A stretch of 64,000 nucleotides of DNA from Bacteroidales bacterium (GCA_017633985.1 JAGBOF010000012.1:1-64000), one strand, 5' to 3'. Shown: positions 44,727 to 54,051, numbered from the stretch's first letter. Translations and numbers: made by a program. The notes: a model not told the origin generated them from the letters alone.

Positions 44727-45002
44727 TTATTCGGCAGCGTCAGGAATAATGTTAATCAAGACATCGTTTTTAGAAACAGCCTGTCCCTTTTTGACATTTA
44801 TCTTTTCTATCTTGCCGTCAACATTTGCGCAGATGTTATTGTCCATCTTCATGGCGTGCAATGATAAAAGAGCGTCACCTTTTTTGACTTTCTGACCTTT
44901 CTTTACGAATATCTCCATTATATTTCCGGGTATAAAGGCATAAACTTCGCCCGCAGAAACCTGAACATATAATTGTCTGTAATGTTTTCTTTCTTCTGAC
45001 AT
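44727..45002 (-). CDS. Biotin carboxyl carrier protein-like subunit
   Basis: A 91-residue single biotinyl domain. The modified lysine would be Lys52 in HAMKM; most biotin carriers have EAMKM or AAMKM, so His at the first position is unusual. The flanking PGNIMEIFVKKGQKVKKGDALL and KKGQAVSKNDVLINI are typical of biotin domains. It lies 22 bases after the carboxyltransferase gene and should carry CO2 for it. The membrane subunits of a sodium-pumping decarboxylase are not present. Confidence 0.88.
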   Translation of the reverse strand: MSEERKHYRQLYVQVSAGEVYAFIPGNIMEIFVKKGQKVKKGDALLSLHAMKMDNNICANVDGKIEKINVKKGQAVSKNDVLINIIPDAAE

Positions 45003-45024
45003 AATTTTGTCCTCCTTTTATTTT

Positions 45025-46572
45025 TTAGAATGGCGGAAGTCCGTGTTTTTTAAACGGAGTTTCTTGCTGTTTATTCTGTGTCATTTTCAATGCATGCTCA
45101 ATATATTTGCGTGTATCTTCCGGTCGGATAACCGAATCCACATATCCGTAAGATGCAGCAACATATGGGTTGGCGAATTTCTCACGGTATTCGTCTATCT
45201 TCTCTTTACGCATTTTTTCAGGGTTGTCTGACTCTTTTATTTCCTTACGGAAAATAATGTTTGCAGCACCTTCAGGTCCCATAACTGCAATTTCAGCCGT
45301 CGGCCATGCAAATACGAAGTCTGCTTTCAAGTGCGAAGAACACATTGCTATGTATCCGCCGCCGTAAGCCTTGCGCAAAATAACCGTAATCTTCGGAACA
45401 GTGGCTTCAGAGTAAGCGTAAAGAATTTTTGCGCCGTGACGGATAACTCCTGCATGCTCTTGATCGATACCAGGTAAGTATCCCGGCAAATCAACCAAGG
45501 TAACAAGCGGAATATTAAACGCATCGCAGAAACGGATAAACCTTGCAGCTTTGTCAGATGAGTTGCAATCCAAAACACCTGCCATTGCACCAGGATTATT
45601 GGCAACAAAACCGACCGTTTCTCCGTCAATACGTCCGAAACCTATGGTTATATTAGGAGCAAACAGTTCCTGAATTTCCAGAAATTCGCTTCCGTCGGTC
45701 AAACCTTTGATAATATTTCTTACATCGTATGGCTGGGCAGGATCGGATGGGAAGATACCGTTTATTTTGTAGTCCTTACTGTTAGGTTTCTTACTTTCGA
45801 ATCTGTCGGCTTTCTTTGTATTGTTCCAAGGTATGTAAGTAAACAAATCTTGTATCTGTTTGAAACATTCCTGTTCGCTTTCGGCAAAGAAATGTGCGTT
45901 ACCGCTGACTTCTGCGTGCACTCTGGCTCCGCCCAAATCCTCTTTACTGATTTCTTCTCCCAATACGGTTTTGATAACGTCGGGACCGGTGATAAACATA
46001 TTGGATATCTTGTCCACAACAAAGACAAAGTCCGTCAAAGCAGGGGAATAAACGGCACCGCCTGCGCACGGACCCAATATAACACTGATTTGAGGAATCA
46101 CACCTGATGCCATAGTGTTGCGGTAAAAGATTTCGCCGTAACCTGCCAACGCATTAACGCCTTCCTGTATACGCGCACCGCCCGAATCATTGATACCGAT
46201 GATAGGAGTACGCATTGCCATGGCGTGATCCATTATCTTGCAGATTTTTTTTGCGTGCATGTAACCCAAAGATCCGCCGCTTACCGTAAAATCTTGTGCA
46301 TATATACAAACAGGATGTCCTTTTATCGTTCCCGTACCTGTTACAACTCCGTCGGCAGGCAGGATTTTTTTATCCATATCAAAATCCCGTCCCGAGTGTT
46401 GTATAAATAAATCATATTCGTGGAAAGAATCCTTATCCAAAAGAGACAATATACGCTCTCTTGCCGTAAGTTTGCCCGATGCTTTCTGCTTTTCAACGGC
46501 TTTTTCGCCGCCTCCCTGCAATGCTACCTGCATTCTTTCCTTCAATTCCTTTGTTTTACTGTTTATTGACAT
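45025..46572 (-). CDS. mmdA: Acyl-CoA carboxyltransferase (methylmalonyl-CoA decarboxylase alpha / propionyl-CoA carboxylase beta)
   Basis: A 515-residue biotin-dependent carboxyltransferase with two crotonase-like halves. GGARIQEGVNALAGYGEIFYRN in the first half and KAYGGGYIAMCSSHLKADFVFAWPTAEIAVMGPEGA in the second are family signatures for acyl-CoA and biotin binding. In propionate-forming Bacteroidota it takes part in methylmalonyl-CoA to propionyl-CoA interconversion. With only the biotin carrier beside it, the sequence does not decide between decarboxylase and carboxylase. Confidence 0.9.
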   Translation of the reverse strand: MSINSKTKELKERMQVALQGGGEKAVEKQKASGKLTARERILSLLDKDSFHEYDLFIQHSGRDFDMDKKILPADGVVTGTGTIKGHPVCIYAQDFTVSGGSLGYMHAKKICKIMDHAMAMRTPIIGINDSGGARIQEGVNALAGYGEIFYRNTMASGVIPQISVILGPCAGGAVYSPALTDFVFVVDKISNMFITGPDVIKTVLGEEISKEDLGGARVHAEVSGNAHFFAESEQECFKQIQDLFTYIPWNNTKKADRFESKKPNSKDYKINGIFPSDPAQPYDVRNIIKGLTDGSEFLEIQELFAPNITIGFGRIDGETVGFVANNPGAMAGVLDCNSSDKAARFIRFCDAFNIPLVTLVDLPGYLPGIDQEHAGVIRHGAKILYAYSEATVPKITVILRKAYGGGYIAMCSSHLKADFVFAWPTAEIAVMGPEGAANIIFRKEIKESDNPEKMRKEKIDEYREKFANPYVAASYGYVDSVIRPEDTRKYIEHALKMTQNKQQETPFKKHGLPPF

Positions 46573-46674
46573 AATTCTTAAAATTTAAATCAACAAATTT
46601 TTAATTAGAATTGCGAAATTAATACATTTTATCCGAATAAAACTCCGTTTTGTCCAAAAATATACAAACTTTCA

Positions 46675-46709
46675 TGTGTTAAAGCCTGAATCAATTACGC
46701 TTTAACACA
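46675..46709. other. Perfect 11-bp hairpin between the ABC exporter and mmdA
   Basis: TGTGTTAAAGC and GCTTTAACACA with a 13-base loop. No T-run follows immediately on either strand, so it may be a weak terminator for the exporter gene or an RNA element upstream of mmdA. Confidence 0.55.
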
Positions 46710-46751
46710 CTTTAAACAAAACTAAAAATACTGAATATCACGCTGTAAGTT

Positions 46752-48563
46752 TCAGCCTACTTGCTGCATTTGATAGAGATTGTAATATATGCCGCCTTGG
46801 CGGTATAATTCCTCATGGGTTCCCTGTTCTTTTATCTCTCCGTTATCCAAAACTATAATTTTGTCGGCATTTACAACCGTACTTAAGCGGTGTGCAATTA
46901 TTATTGTAGTACGGTTTTTGGATATATTGTCCAATGCAGCCTGCACTTTGCGCTCACTTTCCGTATCAAGTGCCGATGTAGCCTCATCCAATATAAGTAT
47001 AGGGGAATTTTTCAGCACCGCCCTTGCAATGGATATTCTCTGCTTTTGTCCGCCGCTTAACATATCGCCTTTATCTCCTATATTGGTCTGGAATTTCTGC
47101 GGAAGCATCTCTATAAACTCCGTAGCATTGGCAGTAAGTGCTGCATTTTCTATTTCCTGCTGCGTATAATTACCTCCGAATGCAATGTTGGAAGCAACCG
47201 TATCGTTAAACAAAACAGTTTCTTGGGTTACCACCGATATATTCTTGCGTATATCCTCCCCTTTCAATTCATTTACCGAAATATCATCAAACAATATATC
47301 ACCCTGACCGGCTTTTAACTGCCAAAACTTCTCAATTAAATCAGTCATTGTCGTTTTGCCGCTTCCCGAAGAGCCAACTATTGCCGTCGTTTTGCCTTTT
47401 TCAAATGTAAAATTAATGTTCTTCAGAACTTCATGCCCTTCAGTATAATTAAAATTAACGTTTTTAAACGTTATTCCGCTTTTTAAATCTTCAGGGAAAG
47501 GCTTTGGGTTCAATGGTTCTTCGATAATATTTTTGCTGTCTGTTATTTCCATTATACGGTTCATAGAAGCCGTACCGCGTTTGAAGTTATAATATGCCGT
47601 AGATGCGTCTTTGGCAGGTTTGATTATCAATATAAACAATATCAAATAGACAATAAACATCGTACTGCTCAAAGAAGACGACATAAAAACCTTATAAGAC
47701 CCGAAAGCCAGCAAAACGGCTATCACGATGGATGAAAAAAATTCACTTTGGGGCGGAGCCAAATCAACACGTCTGTAAACACGGTTACGTATTTGCGTAA
47801 GCTTTTCATTAAAAGCATGGAAACGTTTGTTAACAAACGATGCTGCACCGAGCGATTTGATTATTTTCTGTCCGTCTATGCTCTCCTCTATTGCGGAAAT
47901 AAGAACCGCATTTTGGTCTTGCAATTCTTTGGAACTGCGGCGCAATTTCCTTGAAAGAAGCGATGTCAAAAAAGCAACCAAAGGGAATAACACCAAAGCG
48001 GCAACCGTAAGCAATGCGTCAATATACAACAACATTGCAAAATACAGCAATACCACAACAACCGAATTGATCATCATCTGCACGGACTTAAGAACCGTTT
48101 CGTCAAATTCTATTATGTCCGAAGAAAAACGCGAAAGTAAATCGCCTTTCTTATATTTGCTTATAAAAACTATGTCCTGCAAAGAGAACTTTTTGAATAT
48201 TGCCGAACGGATGTCACGTATGATATAATTGCGGGTGCGTCCTATCTGATATTGGCTCAACCATGTAAAAACGTCTTTGAGAAAATATATTCCCAATATA
48301 ATTAAGGTAAAGTAGATAAGGGCTTTTGTTTTACCGAATCCTAAAAACCATCCGTAAACCGTGTTCAACAAATTGTCAAGTTCCGATGATGACGATGCGG
48401 CAGCACCTGACGGAGTGAACAGAATTTGTAAAAAATTATTCAATGACAAAATGGAGCAAATAGAAAACACACTCATCAAAACGACAAGTAAAAAATACAA
48501 AACATATTGCGATTTGTATCTGCCCGTAAACCGTGTTATAAAGTCCTTTTCTCCCTTTGTCAT
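46752..48563 (-). CDS. ABC transporter, fused permease-ATPase (MsbA-like exporter)
   Basis: A 603-residue half-transporter from the chosen ATG (MTKGEKDFITRF); a TTG seven codons upstream lies inside a promoter-like box and is rejected. Six membrane helices occupy about residues 15-320. The ATPase domain has Walker A GSSGSGKTT, Q-loop VTQETVLF, signature LSGGQKQR, Walker B ILILDEATSALD and the switch His in IAHRLS. It would dimerise and export a lipid or other hydrophobic substrate. MsbA-type lipid A flipping is the default guess. The gene stands alone. Confidence 0.88.
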   Translation of the reverse strand: MTKGEKDFITRFTGRYKSQYVLYFLLVVLMSVFSICSILSLNNFLQILFTPSGAAASSSSELDNLLNTVYGWFLGFGKTKALIYFTLIILGIYFLKDVFTWLSQYQIGRTRNYIIRDIRSAIFKKFSLQDIVFISKYKKGDLLSRFSSDIIEFDETVLKSVQMMINSVVVVLLYFAMLLYIDALLTVAALVLFPLVAFLTSLLSRKLRRSSKELQDQNAVLISAIEESIDGQKIIKSLGAASFVNKRFHAFNEKLTQIRNRVYRRVDLAPPQSEFFSSIVIAVLLAFGSYKVFMSSSLSSTMFIVYLILFILIIKPAKDASTAYYNFKRGTASMNRIMEITDSKNIIEEPLNPKPFPEDLKSGITFKNVNFNYTEGHEVLKNINFTFEKGKTTAIVGSSGSGKTTMTDLIEKFWQLKAGQGDILFDDISVNELKGEDIRKNISVVTQETVLFNDTVASNIAFGGNYTQQEIENAALTANATEFIEMLPQKFQTNIGDKGDMLSGGQKQRISIARAVLKNSPILILDEATSALDTESERKVQAALDNISKNRTTIIIAHRLSTVVNADKIIVLDNGEIKEQGTHEELYRQGGIYYNLYQMQQVG

Positions 48564-48581
48564 TACCGTGTTATTTGCTTG

Positions 48582-48589
48582 CAAAAATA
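48582..48589 (-). promoter_or_regulatory. -7 box of the ABC exporter gene
   Basis: TATTTTTG on the minus strand followed by CA, 19 bases before the ATG. It overlaps the first unit of a 21-bp array, showing that array ends can supply promoter elements. Confidence 0.5.
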
Positions 48590-48667
48590 AAACGCTGTTT
48601 TATTTTATTAATCAGGCGTTTTAATTTACTGAAACGCCGTTTTAATTTCTTAAAACGCCTTCTTTTT
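48584..48667. repeat. 21-bp array, four units
   Basis: Cores AAACGCTGTTTTA, ATCAGGCGTTTTA, AAACGCCGTTTTA, AAACGCCTTCTT. It fills the gap from the ABC-exporter promoter to four bases before the purB stop. Confidence 0.88.
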
Positions 48668-48671
48668 TAAC

Positions 48672-50021
48672 TTATTCATTATCAGGATATATTCCTATGT
48701 AATTTTGCGGGGTTATTTTACGCATTCTTTCCTTTATTTCTTCGCTTACATTCAACGTCTTGATAAACTCCTGAATGGAATCTTTGGTTATACGGGCGTT
48801 GGTGCGGGTTAAGGCTTTTAACGTCTCGTATGCGTTAGGGTAATCAATGCTCCGCAGTATTGTCTGCAATGCTTCTGCCACTACAGCCCAATTATTTTTC
48901 AAATCTTCATTGACCTTTTCTTCGTTAAGTATCAATTTGCCGATACCTTTCTTTATTGAAGCCAAAGCAATCAATATATGGGCGATAGGAACGCCTATGT
49001 TACGGCTAACGGTTGAGTCCGTAAGGTCGCGTTGCATACGGGAAATAGGCAGTTTCATCGAAAGATGTGTCAAAACAGCGTTTGCCATACCGAGATTTCC
49101 CTCCGCATTTTCGAAATCAATAGGATTGACCTTATGAGGCATTGCCGAAGATCCGACTTCACCCTCTTTAATTTTTTGTTTGAAGTATTCCATTGAGATG
49201 TACATCCAAATATCGCGGCAAAAATCTATCAAAATGGTGTTAATACGCCTTAAATTGTCAAAATACGCCGCCATATTGTCGTAATTCTCTATTTGGGTCG
49301 TATAAAGTGAACGTTCAAGACCTAAAGACGCCACAAACTCATCGCCGAATTTAATCCAATCATATTGAGGAAACGCAATATTGTGGGCATTGTAGTTTCC
49401 CGTTGCTCCGCCGAACTTTGCGTTAAAAGGAATCATTGCAAAATATGCCAATTGCTGCTCCAAACGGTATGCAAATACTTTAAACTCTTTGCCTAAAGAT
49501 GTCGGAGATGCTGGTTGTCCGTGAGTATGTGCAAGCATAGGCACGTCCTTCCACTGACGGGCGTTTTCATTTATCAAATCTATAATCTCATTTAATTGAG
49601 GCAGCAATACGTTGTCATTACAATCCTTTATACTCAAAGGAACCGATGTATTATTCACATCCTGTGACGTTAAACCGAAATGAATATACTCCTTATGTGC
49701 AGAAAGTCCCATTTCGTCAAACCGCTGTTTGATAAAATATTCGACAGCCTTTACATCATGGTTGGTAATCTTCTCTATATCCTTTATTTTTTGAGCATCA
49801 TCCAAAGAAAAATTGCGGTAAATATCCCTTAATTTCTCAAAATTGTCATGATTAAAGTCTTTCAAAGCCTCAAGCGGAATATTGCAAAGAGCAATGAAGT
49901 ATTCAATCTCTACTTTTACCCTGTAATTTATCAAAGCCCGTTCGGAAAAATAATTTTCCAATACCTCAACCTTATTTCTGTACCTTCCGTCAATAGGAGA
50001 TATTGCACTTAAAACATCCAT
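48672..50021 (-). CDS. purB: Adenylosuccinate lyase
   Basis: Acts twice in purine synthesis, cleaving SAICAR and adenylosuccinate to release fumarate. It has 449 residues. ISPIDGRYRNKVEVL at the start, the catalytic HTHGQPASPTSLGKEF and the signature GSSAMPHKVNPIDFENAEGN are intact; its resemblance to E. coli-type PurB is clear from these. Flanked by 21-bp arrays on both sides, no other purine gene nearby. Confidence 0.97.
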   Translation of the reverse strand: MDVLSAISPIDGRYRNKVEVLENYFSERALINYRVKVEIEYFIALCNIPLEALKDFNHDNFEKLRDIYRNFSLDDAQKIKDIEKITNHDVKAVEYFIKQRFDEMGLSAHKEYIHFGLTSQDVNNTSVPLSIKDCNDNVLLPQLNEIIDLINENARQWKDVPMLAHTHGQPASPTSLGKEFKVFAYRLEQQLAYFAMIPFNAKFGGATGNYNAHNIAFPQYDWIKFGDEFVASLGLERSLYTTQIENYDNMAAYFDNLRRINTILIDFCRDIWMYISMEYFKQKIKEGEVGSSAMPHKVNPIDFENAEGNLGMANAVLTHLSMKLPISRMQRDLTDSTVSRNIGVPIAHILIALASIKKGIGKLILNEEKVNEDLKNNWAVVAEALQTILRSIDYPNAYETLKALTRTNARITKDSIQEFIKTLNVSEEIKERMRKITPQNYIGIYPDNE

Positions 50022-50076
50022 ATTGCTTATAATTTTATTAATCTGTTTACTTATAATTTTTTATCCGTCATCACAC

Positions 50077-50140
50077 AAAATTAAAACGCTGTCTTATCTG
50101 AACGGAACGCTGTTTTATTCCACTAAAACGCCGTTTTAAT
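50077..50140. repeat. 21-bp array, three units
   Basis: Cores AAACGCTGTCTTA, GAACGCTGTTTTA and AAACGCCGTTTTA in the same orientation. It lies between the purB start and the CpsB-like gene stop. Confidence 0.85.
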
Positions 50141-50160
50141 TCCTTTATTATGACTTATTG

Positions 50161-50892
50161 TTAAAACATACTGTTCATCAATCTGTCCGATTCCGTCAAT
50201 TTGTATAAATATTTATTGGTTTTAGCCTTTGCAATTCCGTCCAAATGTTTTTGATGGTGCAAATCCGAACCTGCAATATCTATATAATCTTGCTTTATCA
50301 ACCATTCGGCGAATTTTTGCGTAGGTTTGTCGTAAAAACCTATCAAAGAAAGTATATTTAACTGAAACAAAATATTGGAATCGTGCAGATACTTTATCAT
50401 ATCTGGCTGTTCCCTCAAATACAAATACCTTTCGGGATGGGCAAGTATGAGATTGTAACCCGCAGACTGCAATTCAAATACCGTATCCTTTATTCCCATA
50501 GGCAGAGATGTGAAAGGAAACTCTATAAGAAGATATTTGTTCCGCCCGAAATGCTTCAGTTCACCTCTTTTGAAATGCCCATAAAAACCTTCGTCTATTG
50601 TGTGCTCGGCGCCTACCTCCAACTCCATAGGAATATTCACTTGCTCCAATGCATAACGCACATCCTGCAATCTGTTTTCGAATTCTCCCGTATCATTATC
50701 AAAAGAGCCGAACCTAACATGCGGAGTTATGATCATTTTTCTGTATCCTAACTCATACATTCCTTTGATTAAATGGACCGATTCCCTCATTCCGTCAGCT
50801 CCGTCATCGATTCCGGGCAACATGTGCGAATGTATATCCGTTTTCAAAAACGAAAAATCAACTTCCTTCTTATTTCCGAATAACCATCCCAT
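50161..50892 (-). CDS. PHP-type protein-tyrosine phosphatase (CpsB/CapC/YwqE family)
   Basis: A 243-residue metal-dependent phosphatase. TDIHSHMLPGIDDGA near residue 20 is the family hallmark; further metal ligands lie in ITPHVRFG, EVGAEHTIDEGF, ILAHPERY and AGSDLHH. CpsB-type enzymes dephosphorylate the tyrosine kinases that control capsule or exopolysaccharide export. No kinase or polysaccharide operon is adjacent. rpe starts upstream 10 bases away on the same strand, so the two genes are co-transcribed. Confidence 0.88.
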   Translation of the reverse strand: MGWLFGNKKEVDFSFLKTDIHSHMLPGIDDGADGMRESVHLIKGMYELGYRKMIITPHVRFGSFDNDTGEFENRLQDVRYALEQVNIPMELEVGAEHTIDEGFYGHFKRGELKHFGRNKYLLIEFPFTSLPMGIKDTVFELQSAGYNLILAHPERYLYLREQPDMIKYLHDSNILFQLNILSLIGFYDKPTQKFAEWLIKQDYIDIAGSDLHHQKHLDGIAKAKTNKYLYKLTESDRLMNSMF

Positions 50893-50901
50893 TTTTCATC
50901 A

Positions 50902-51546
50902 TCATTTTTTTAATTCATGTATTGTTTCCTTAGGATTTGGTGAAGAAAATACCGCACTTCCAGCTACCAAAACATCAGCTCCTGCTTGGTAAAGCAAATG
51001 CGAATTCTCTGTATTGACTCCTCCGTCTATTTCGATAAGGGTTTGAAGACCTCTTTCATCAATCATTTGCTTCAAAAGGCGTATTTTACCGTACGTATTT
51101 TCTATAAACTTCTGTCCTCCGAACCCCGGATTGACTGACATAAGCAAAACCATATCGCAAAGAGGCAATATATCCTGCAAAAGTATCACCGGAGTATGCG
51201 GATTGAGCGCAACGGCGGGACGCATTCCTAAATCCTTTATTGCCGACAGACTTCTGTGCAAATGCCTGCATGCTTCATAATGCACGCTCAATATATCCGC
51301 TCCGCATTTTTTGAAATCCTCAAAATATCTGTCGGGATCCTCTATCATAAGATGCACGTCAAGAGGCTGCAATGCGTGTTTTTTGATATGCTTTATTACA
51401 GGCTGTCCGAAAGATATGTTAGGAACGAATTTTCCGTCCATAACATCAACGTGAACCCAATCGTTTTCACTTTGATTAAGCATCTCTATCTCCTGTTGCA
51501 ACTTTCCGAAATCGGCACTTAACAAAGAAGCCGCTACCATTCCCAT
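50902..51546 (-). CDS. rpe: Ribulose-phosphate 3-epimerase
   Basis: Pentose-phosphate enzyme converting ribulose-5-phosphate to xylulose-5-phosphate. Its 214 residues form a TIM barrel. ASLLSADFGKLQQE, the metal-site segment HVDVMDGKFVPNISFG with two acidic residues, DVHLMIEDP, MSVNPGFGGQKFI and EIDGGVNTEN are all conserved. Its promoter box lies about 54 bases upstream. It heads a two-gene unit with the tyrosine phosphatase. Confidence 0.97.
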   Translation of the reverse strand: MGMVAASLLSADFGKLQQEIEMLNQSENDWVHVDVMDGKFVPNISFGQPVIKHIKKHALQPLDVHLMIEDPDRYFEDFKKCGADILSVHYEACRHLHRSLSAIKDLGMRPAVALNPHTPVILLQDILPLCDMVLLMSVNPGFGGQKFIENTYGKIRLLKQMIDERGLQTLIEIDGGVNTENSHLLYQAGADVLVAGSAVFSSPNPKETIHELKK

Positions 51547-51599
51547 AATTTTATATTATAAATGTTTATAATCAACAATACTTCGTACATTCGAATTTG

Positions 51600-51607
51600 C
51601 AAAGATA
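51600..51607 (-). promoter_or_regulatory. -7 box of rpe
   Basis: TATCTTTG on the minus strand followed by CA, about 54 bases before the start codon. Confidence 0.55.
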
Positions 51608-51810
51608 CAAAAAATTATCATATTACTGATATCCGATGCAGATTTATTTAATTATAAAACAACCGCTGCAGCATATAACCATACATATATATTATATAAA
51701 GGTATCTTTCAGTTTTAAAACGCAACTGAACATGCAAATGAAAAAAGAATGCACAAAAAATAATTAGTTTATTTTTACGTTTATTGTCCTGAATAAATAA
51801 AGAGACAATT

Positions 51811-52713
51811 ATGTGGCTAAAAAAGCATAAAAGTTTACTGATGCCCGTATCTATGTTAATAGGTATTGTCGGTTACAAGCTGCTTGCCGGGCTGATGTTT
51901 ATAGTTCCTTTTACCGTAGCAGTGATGTTTTTTCTGGCGTATTGCTCGGTGGATTTCCGAAGATTGAGTTTTACAAAAACAAACATCGCAATGCTTATCC
52001 TGCACATAGTGTTTATCTTTGTTTTCTACGGTTTTGCCAAACTGTTATTCTCCGATACGGTATCCAAAGGTGTTTTGATGTGTGCAATATGCCCCGCCGC
52101 GGCATCGTCTTCGGCAATCATCATAATGCTTGGCGGAAACAAGGAAGTAGGCATCACACATATTATTCTGGATAATGTCTTGATTTCATTTTTAGCGCCA
52201 TTGATTCTGTCGGCTGTGGAACCGCAGGCAGATTTTTCTTATATTATGTCGGTTATAGATATTCTGAAAAAAATATTCCCGCTTTTGATTCTCCCGATAC
52301 TGGTAACTGCGCTATTAAAACGTTTAAAACCCAAATGGACCGTTGCGATTGCCGAATACAACTGGCTGTCTTTGCTGTTTTGGTCGGTGTCTTTGGCAAT
52401 TATTTTCTCACGTACCACCGATATGATAGTAAATGCGTCCGCCCAAGACATGAAAGATATAATTATAATGTCGTCTATTTCTTTGGTTGTGTGCATTCTG
52501 CAGTTCGGATTGGGAAAATATATAGGCAAAAAGCTGCATAATTCCGTTGCCGTCACACAAGGTTTGGCACAGAAGAACACTTCTTTGGGTATTTGGCTTG
52601 CCCACGCATACCTTGCCAATCCTTTGAGCATCATATTCTCGGCTGCGTATTCTTTATACCAAAATCTGATAAATTCATGGCAGGTTTACCGTCACGATAA
52701 GAAGAATAATTAG
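51811..52713 (+). CDS. SBF-like sodium/organic-acid transporter
   Basis: A 300-residue protein with about ten membrane helices over its whole length and a short basic C-terminal tail. The CAICPAAASSSAIIIMLGGN stretch (around 91-110) is the conserved substrate/sodium region of bile-acid:sodium symporter-family (SBF) proteins, and QGLAQKNTSLGIWLA near 250 matches the second conserved block. The substrate is unknown. Its spacer from rpe contains no clear promoter box. A 21-bp array follows the gene. Confidence 0.8.
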   Translation: MWLKKHKSLLMPVSMLIGIVGYKLLAGLMFIVPFTVAVMFFLAYCSVDFRRLSFTKTNIAMLILHIVFIFVFYGFAKLLFSDTVSKGVLMCAICPAAASSSAIIIMLGGNKEVGITHIILDNVLISFLAPLILSAVEPQADFSYIMSVIDILKKIFPLLILPILVTALLKRLKPKWTVAIAEYNWLSLLFWSVSLAIIFSRTTDMIVNASAQDMKDIIIMSSISLVVCILQFGLGKYIGKKLHNSVAVTQGLAQKNTSLGIWLAHAYLANPLSIIFSAAYSLYQNLINSWQVYRHDKKNN

Positions 52714-52754
52714 ACCTTTGTAAGCTATTTATTTTCACCTATCTGCATTTACCG

Positions 52755-52838
52755 AAAATAAAACGCCGTTTCAATAAATTTTTATCGCTGATTAATAAAT
52801 TTTTATCGCTGATTAATTTCGTAAAACGCCGTAATATT
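52755..52838. repeat. 21-bp array, four units
   Basis: Two identical TTATCGCTGATTAAT units in tandem, flanked by CGCCG-type units (AAACGCCGTTTCA and AAACGCCGTAAT). It lies between convergent genes, where the flanking units alone do not form a perfect stem. Confidence 0.88.
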
Positions 52839-52867
52839 TTTTTCAGGTGCAACAAGAGGGAATTTTA

Positions 52868-53137
52868 TCACAAAAAACGTGTCATAATAAAATACATTAA
52901 CGCCAATTGAAGTAACACTATTACAGGCAAACCTATTCTGAATTTCTTATGACGCGTCTTATGTCTGAACAAATCCATACCCAACAAAGCCCCTATGTTT
53001 CCTCCAAGTGCAGCAATGAGCAATAACGAAAATTCACTTATACGCCGCTGATTCCGTTTGCTTTTGTATTTATCAAATCCGTATAGTAAAAATGCCGCAA
53101 CGTTAATCAAAACTAAATAAATGACTGAAAAGTGCAT
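52868..53137 (-). CDS. DUF1294 family small membrane protein
   Basis: An 89-residue protein with two to three membrane helices. LVLINVAAFLLYGFDKYKSKRNQRRISE at the start, LLIAALGGNIGALLGMDLFRHKTRHKKFRIGLPVI after it, is the DUF1294 pattern (FDK...A...R..E, GG..G...GM..FRHKT.H..F). Function unknown. It is 116 bases downstream of sodB with a terminator between, so probably separately transcribed or read-through. Confidence 0.9.
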   Translation of the reverse strand: MHFSVIYLVLINVAAFLLYGFDKYKSKRNQRRISEFSLLLIAALGGNIGALLGMDLFRHKTRHKKFRIGLPVIVLLQLALMYFIMTRFL

Positions 53138-53195
53138 GGAAATACCCGTTTAAAAAATCCGTTTATACAAAAAATTGTTTCAACCATTGATAAAC

Positions 53196-53226
53196 AAATA
53201 AAAAATCCGTCTTTACTGCGACGGAT
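53196..53226 (-). terminator. Terminator after sodB
   Basis: On the minus strand ATCCGTC and GACGGAT form a 7-bp stem with an 8-base loop, followed by TTTTTATTTG. It lies 28 bases after the sodB stop. Confidence 0.7.
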
Positions 53227-53253
53227 ATATATAATGTATAAGCAAAAAGCGTA

Positions 53254-53832
53254 TTAAAATCTTTCTTCTGCCTTTTTCCAATCAACAAGTTCCCAAAAAG
53301 ATTCCAAATATTTAGGTCTTGCGTTTTGTTTATCCAAATAATATGCGTGTTCCCACACGTCACAAACCAATATAGGGGTTAAACCGTCCGTTAAAGGGTT
53401 GCCTGCATTGGATTTTTGCACAATTGAAAGTTTGTTTTGGCTGTCTTTAACCAACCAACACCAACCTGAACCGAATAAACCGACACTCATCTTGGTAAAT
53501 TCGGCTTTAAAGTTCTCAAATGAGCCGAATGTTTCCTCTATTGCTGCTGCTAATTTGCCCGAAGGTGCTTTTTGATGATCGGGTGTCAAGCATTGCCAAT
53601 AAAAATCGTGATTCCAAACCTGTGCGGCATTGTTAAAAATACTGCCTTTTGATGATTTGACGATTTCTTCCAATGTCATGTCTTTGTATTCCGTACCTTC
53701 AATCAATGTATTCAACGTATTAACGTATGTTTGATGGTGTTTGCCGTAATGGAATTCCAATGTTTTTTCGCTTATATGCGGTTCCAATGCATTAATTGCA
53801 AACGGTAATGCCTTCAATGTGAATTCTGCCAT
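53254..53832 (-). CDS. sodB: Superoxide dismutase [Fe]
   Basis: Removes superoxide; in an anaerobe it protects against brief oxygen exposure. It has 192 residues. Metal ligands are His27 (HYGKHHQTYVN), the His in AQVWNHDFYW, and Asp and His in CDVWEHAYYLD. The residues near the metal (FGSGWCWLV) fit the Fe or Fe/Mn-cambialistic type rather than strict Mn. It has its own TATCTTTG box and a terminator. Confidence 0.95.
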   Translation of the reverse strand: MAEFTLKALPFAINALEPHISEKTLEFHYGKHHQTYVNTLNTLIEGTEYKDMTLEEIVKSSKGSIFNNAAQVWNHDFYWQCLTPDHQKAPSGKLAAAIEETFGSFENFKAEFTKMSVGLFGSGWCWLVKDSQNKLSIVQKSNAGNPLTDGLTPILVCDVWEHAYYLDKQNARPKYLESFWELVDWKKAEERF

Positions 53833-53876
53833 AATATTATTGTTGTTTAGTGTTTTTATTACTTAATTTACGGTTG

Positions 53877-53884
53877 CAAAGATA
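53877..53884 (-). promoter_or_regulatory. -7 box of sodB
   Basis: TATCTTTG on the minus strand followed by CA, 45 bases before the start codon. Confidence 0.55.
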
Positions 53885-54015
53885 GAAATAATTTCCGTGT
53901 ACAGCAATTTTTCAGAAAAATATTTCGTAAAAATTGCATCATCATGGTTAATTAACCCGATAATCCGCTGATGCAAAAAATTCTTATTTTCTTTTGTAAA
54001 AATAAATATTATTTA

Positions 54016-54023
54016 TAATTTTG
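54016..54023 (+). promoter_or_regulatory. -7 box of pgi
   Basis: TAATTTTG, 29 bases before the pgi ATG. Confidence 0.55.
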
Positions 54024-54051
54024 TAATTCAATAACTAAAATATTTCATATT

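Noticed and set aside
48563-48584. TTG start for the ABC exporter, seven codons upstream of the ATG
   Set aside because: The TTG lies within the candidate -7 box and the array; the downstream ATG gives a normal N-terminus.
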